Shown in pieces: positions 6,901-7,242 of a stretch of 7,242 bases of DNA (the stretch's first letter is position 1; each line of letters begins with the position of its first letter). Made by a program: the position numbers and the translations under genes. The stretch is from positions 1 through 7,242 of the forward strand of contig JALUYN010000597.1 of the NCBI GenBank assembly GCA_027012915.1, written 5' to 3'. This DNA is from Cellvibrionaceae bacterium (GTDB taxonomy: Bacteria > Pseudomonadota > Gammaproteobacteria > Pseudomonadales > Cellvibrionaceae). The notes below the pieces were generated by a model that made no database searches, was not told where the DNA came from, and was given only the letters and a program-made list of their open reading frames with translations.

Positions 6901-7205
6901 ATATTGCAGCTTTAAGCGTTCCTGTGGGCGGTGGTACTTCGACTGCAACTTTTACTAGCCTCGATGCAATCAATATTGCTGTAAATGGTGGAGATACGGG
7001 GCTGGTATTCGGTGCTCCCGGAGCCGGAAATACGGGCAGCTTTCCGTTGGATGTGGATCTGACTAATATGGAATGGTTGCAATTTGATTGGAATCAAAAC
7101 GGGTTGACCCACGACGACGATTTGTTGCCACAGGCTATGATTAATTTTGGCAGTTACAGAGGCCATGATCGCGTTATTTACTGGCACGAACGTTTTACAG
7201 ATTAA
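3927..7205 (+). CDS. mshQ: MshQ, large exported MSHA protein with LamG-like and DUF6701-type regions
   Basis: A 1092-residue protein from ATG 3927, chosen because GAGGTG (3913-3918) sits eight bases upstream and the N-terminus then forms a clean signal peptide: MKIGVNR, a hydrophobic core, and the lipobox VAGC with Cys20. In-frame ATGs at 3885 and 3909 would put up to 14 extra residues before it. Arg at +2 predicts outer-membrane sorting if it is lipidated. Residues about 21-135 look like a beta-rich Ig-like module. Residues about 142-362 form a LamG/concanavalin-like jelly roll (VAYWYMDE, TYTAWIRPDSWNG, GTWTHVALVYDGSSLTFYING, FNGDIDEVGVY). Residues about 369-1092 match the MshQ C-terminal DUF6701 type, ending in WLQFDWNQNG, then INFGSYRGHDRVIYWHERF. 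Twelve further Cys suit an exported protein. MshQ is encoded last in MSHA loci; its role in surface contact or at the tip is inferred. Confidence 0.87.
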   Translation: MKIGVNRFLLIVFICLVAGCRAITDATLNGSETATVGGGDDIDVTVFVETRSQSFPRDTGDWKSTSYTLNGNTTCVNHGDHFGTGRYSDSFTITAPSDVGTYDLSMVAYEDDACSNTSTDSDRVSRSDAIIVTEPVTVPDPVAYWYMDEDSWNGSSGEVVDATGNGHDGFAANGLSTDEDTPAISGSPGTCSYADMSSSSGHYIQVPHHSDLNGSDALTYTAWIRPDSWNGMRQVMAKSVHGGGSGRAQMGIFSEGGNLRGRAETSAGRRNLNVSLPPTGTWTHVALVYDGSSLTFYINGAEAGTTTFANSVLRANADPLNIGKRVGTNQYLFNGDIDEVGVYTEVLNRAQIQLVMHQSRPCNATPSVDHYAISYNGGSSFGNAEGLTCQASEVTLIAHAADHSELAPGAGVSINLSSNSGKGRWSSPSAGTLTNFSNNNGTATYTFGANSRVTLQYSHPEVATGANAVNINTGSDSASEDPDIEFYDSGFRFIDGAGNNIGSVANPFVQIAGAESAVFYLQAVRTDDVSQSCVSAFPSGGDKLVDLAAECNNPGSCRGQQVSLVNNGNAYPIATQNDNGGGGVSSYTADRALRFSANSTAELTLDYPDVGAISLHARHNILFADGTASGEYLSGSSNNFVVKPANLLVRTVAGVTEPAQMDSAAGFRAAGESFTVEVDSVNFHGDITPNFGRENSTAETVELNFFSVEFPSGGVGGDSNLSPGNFSLTATDGRLRATDVSWDEAGAIKVFASIADGDYLSSGDVTGTASPTIGRFYPDRFTLSGDAIDNSCGSFSYLSEPTLSVAYTATAVNVSGSALKNYDSALGYPVASFDFVSESGNNGTDLGSRLQVPAIASTTWGNGVYTLADTTASFQRSGLEAPIVQVYVGVQMNDVVDDRAFENPDMNASTSGDCSVAGNCNARQLDTADIAGLTMRYGRLLSQSVHGPETASLAAPLRVEYWNGTLWLLSADDSCTVIPRSRVEFDGTAITNIAALSVPVGGGTSTATFTSLDAINIAVNGGDTGLVFGAPGAGNTGSFPLDVDLTNMEWLQFDWNQNGLTHDDDLLPQAMINFGSYRGHDRVIYWHERFTD

Positions 7206-7227
7206 GTTGAAGGGCGAGGATACTTAA

Positions 7228-7242
7228 ATGGGACTGTCTCGC
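7228..7242 (+). CDS. Possible start of the next gene (first five codons only)
   Basis: ATG GGA CTG TCT CGC (MGLSR) is preceded at an eight-base spacing by GAGG (7216-7219), a good ribosome binding site, and lies 22 nt after the mshQ stop, so it may be co-transcribed. Five residues do not identify a product. In Vibrio and Shewanella mreB follows mshQ, but this N-terminus does not establish that here. Confidence 0.35.

Noticed and set aside
7206..7227. Terminator after mshQ
   Set aside because: No hairpin followed by a T-run is present in the 22 nt before the next likely start codon.

Overview
The window is the 3' part of a chromosomal MSHA-type (mannose-sensitive haemagglutinin) type IV pilus locus, all on the + strand. 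The order is mshG (3' end only), an MshF/MshB-like prepilin gene, mshA (major pilin), mshC, mshD, mshO, mshP and mshQ, then perhaps the first five codons of another gene. This order is typical of gammaproteobacteria such as Vibrio, Shewanella, Pseudoalteromonas and relatives. The host is probably a marine or aquatic gammaproteobacterium, but the species cannot be named from the sequence.

Layout: 2-478 encodes the end of the inner-membrane platform protein MshG. 462-968 encodes a class III-signal prepilin-like protein. 969-1121 is the only sizeable intergenic region. It holds a good sigma70-type promoter and a leader RNA with two mutually exclusive pairings ahead of mshA (1122-1586). From mshC to mshQ (1598-7205) the genes are tightly packed, with overlaps or gaps of less than about 50 nt, as expected for one transcript. 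MshC, MshD and MshO have the G^F....E prepilin signature; MshP is a PilX-like minor pilin without Glu+5. MshQ is a 1092-residue exported protein with a lipobox, a LamG-like jelly-roll domain and a C-terminal DUF6701-type region.

How they work together: MshG is the membrane platform on which pilins assemble. MshA builds the fibre. The MshF/B-like protein, MshC, MshD, MshO and MshP are expected to form the priming or tip complex. MshQ is probably the large surface or tip-associated protein that contacts other surfaces.

The most unusual observation is that two unrelated palindromic repeats lie in frame inside prepilin leader peptides. An 85-bp REPIN-like double hairpin (2045-2129) supplies most of a 40-residue MshD leader. 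A 36-bp dispersed palindromic repeat (3423-3458) encodes GLPRRFASRNNG in the MshP leader. Both peptides should be removed by the prepilin peptidase. The leader may therefore be a permissive site where repeats can insert into essential pilus genes without altering the mature pilin.
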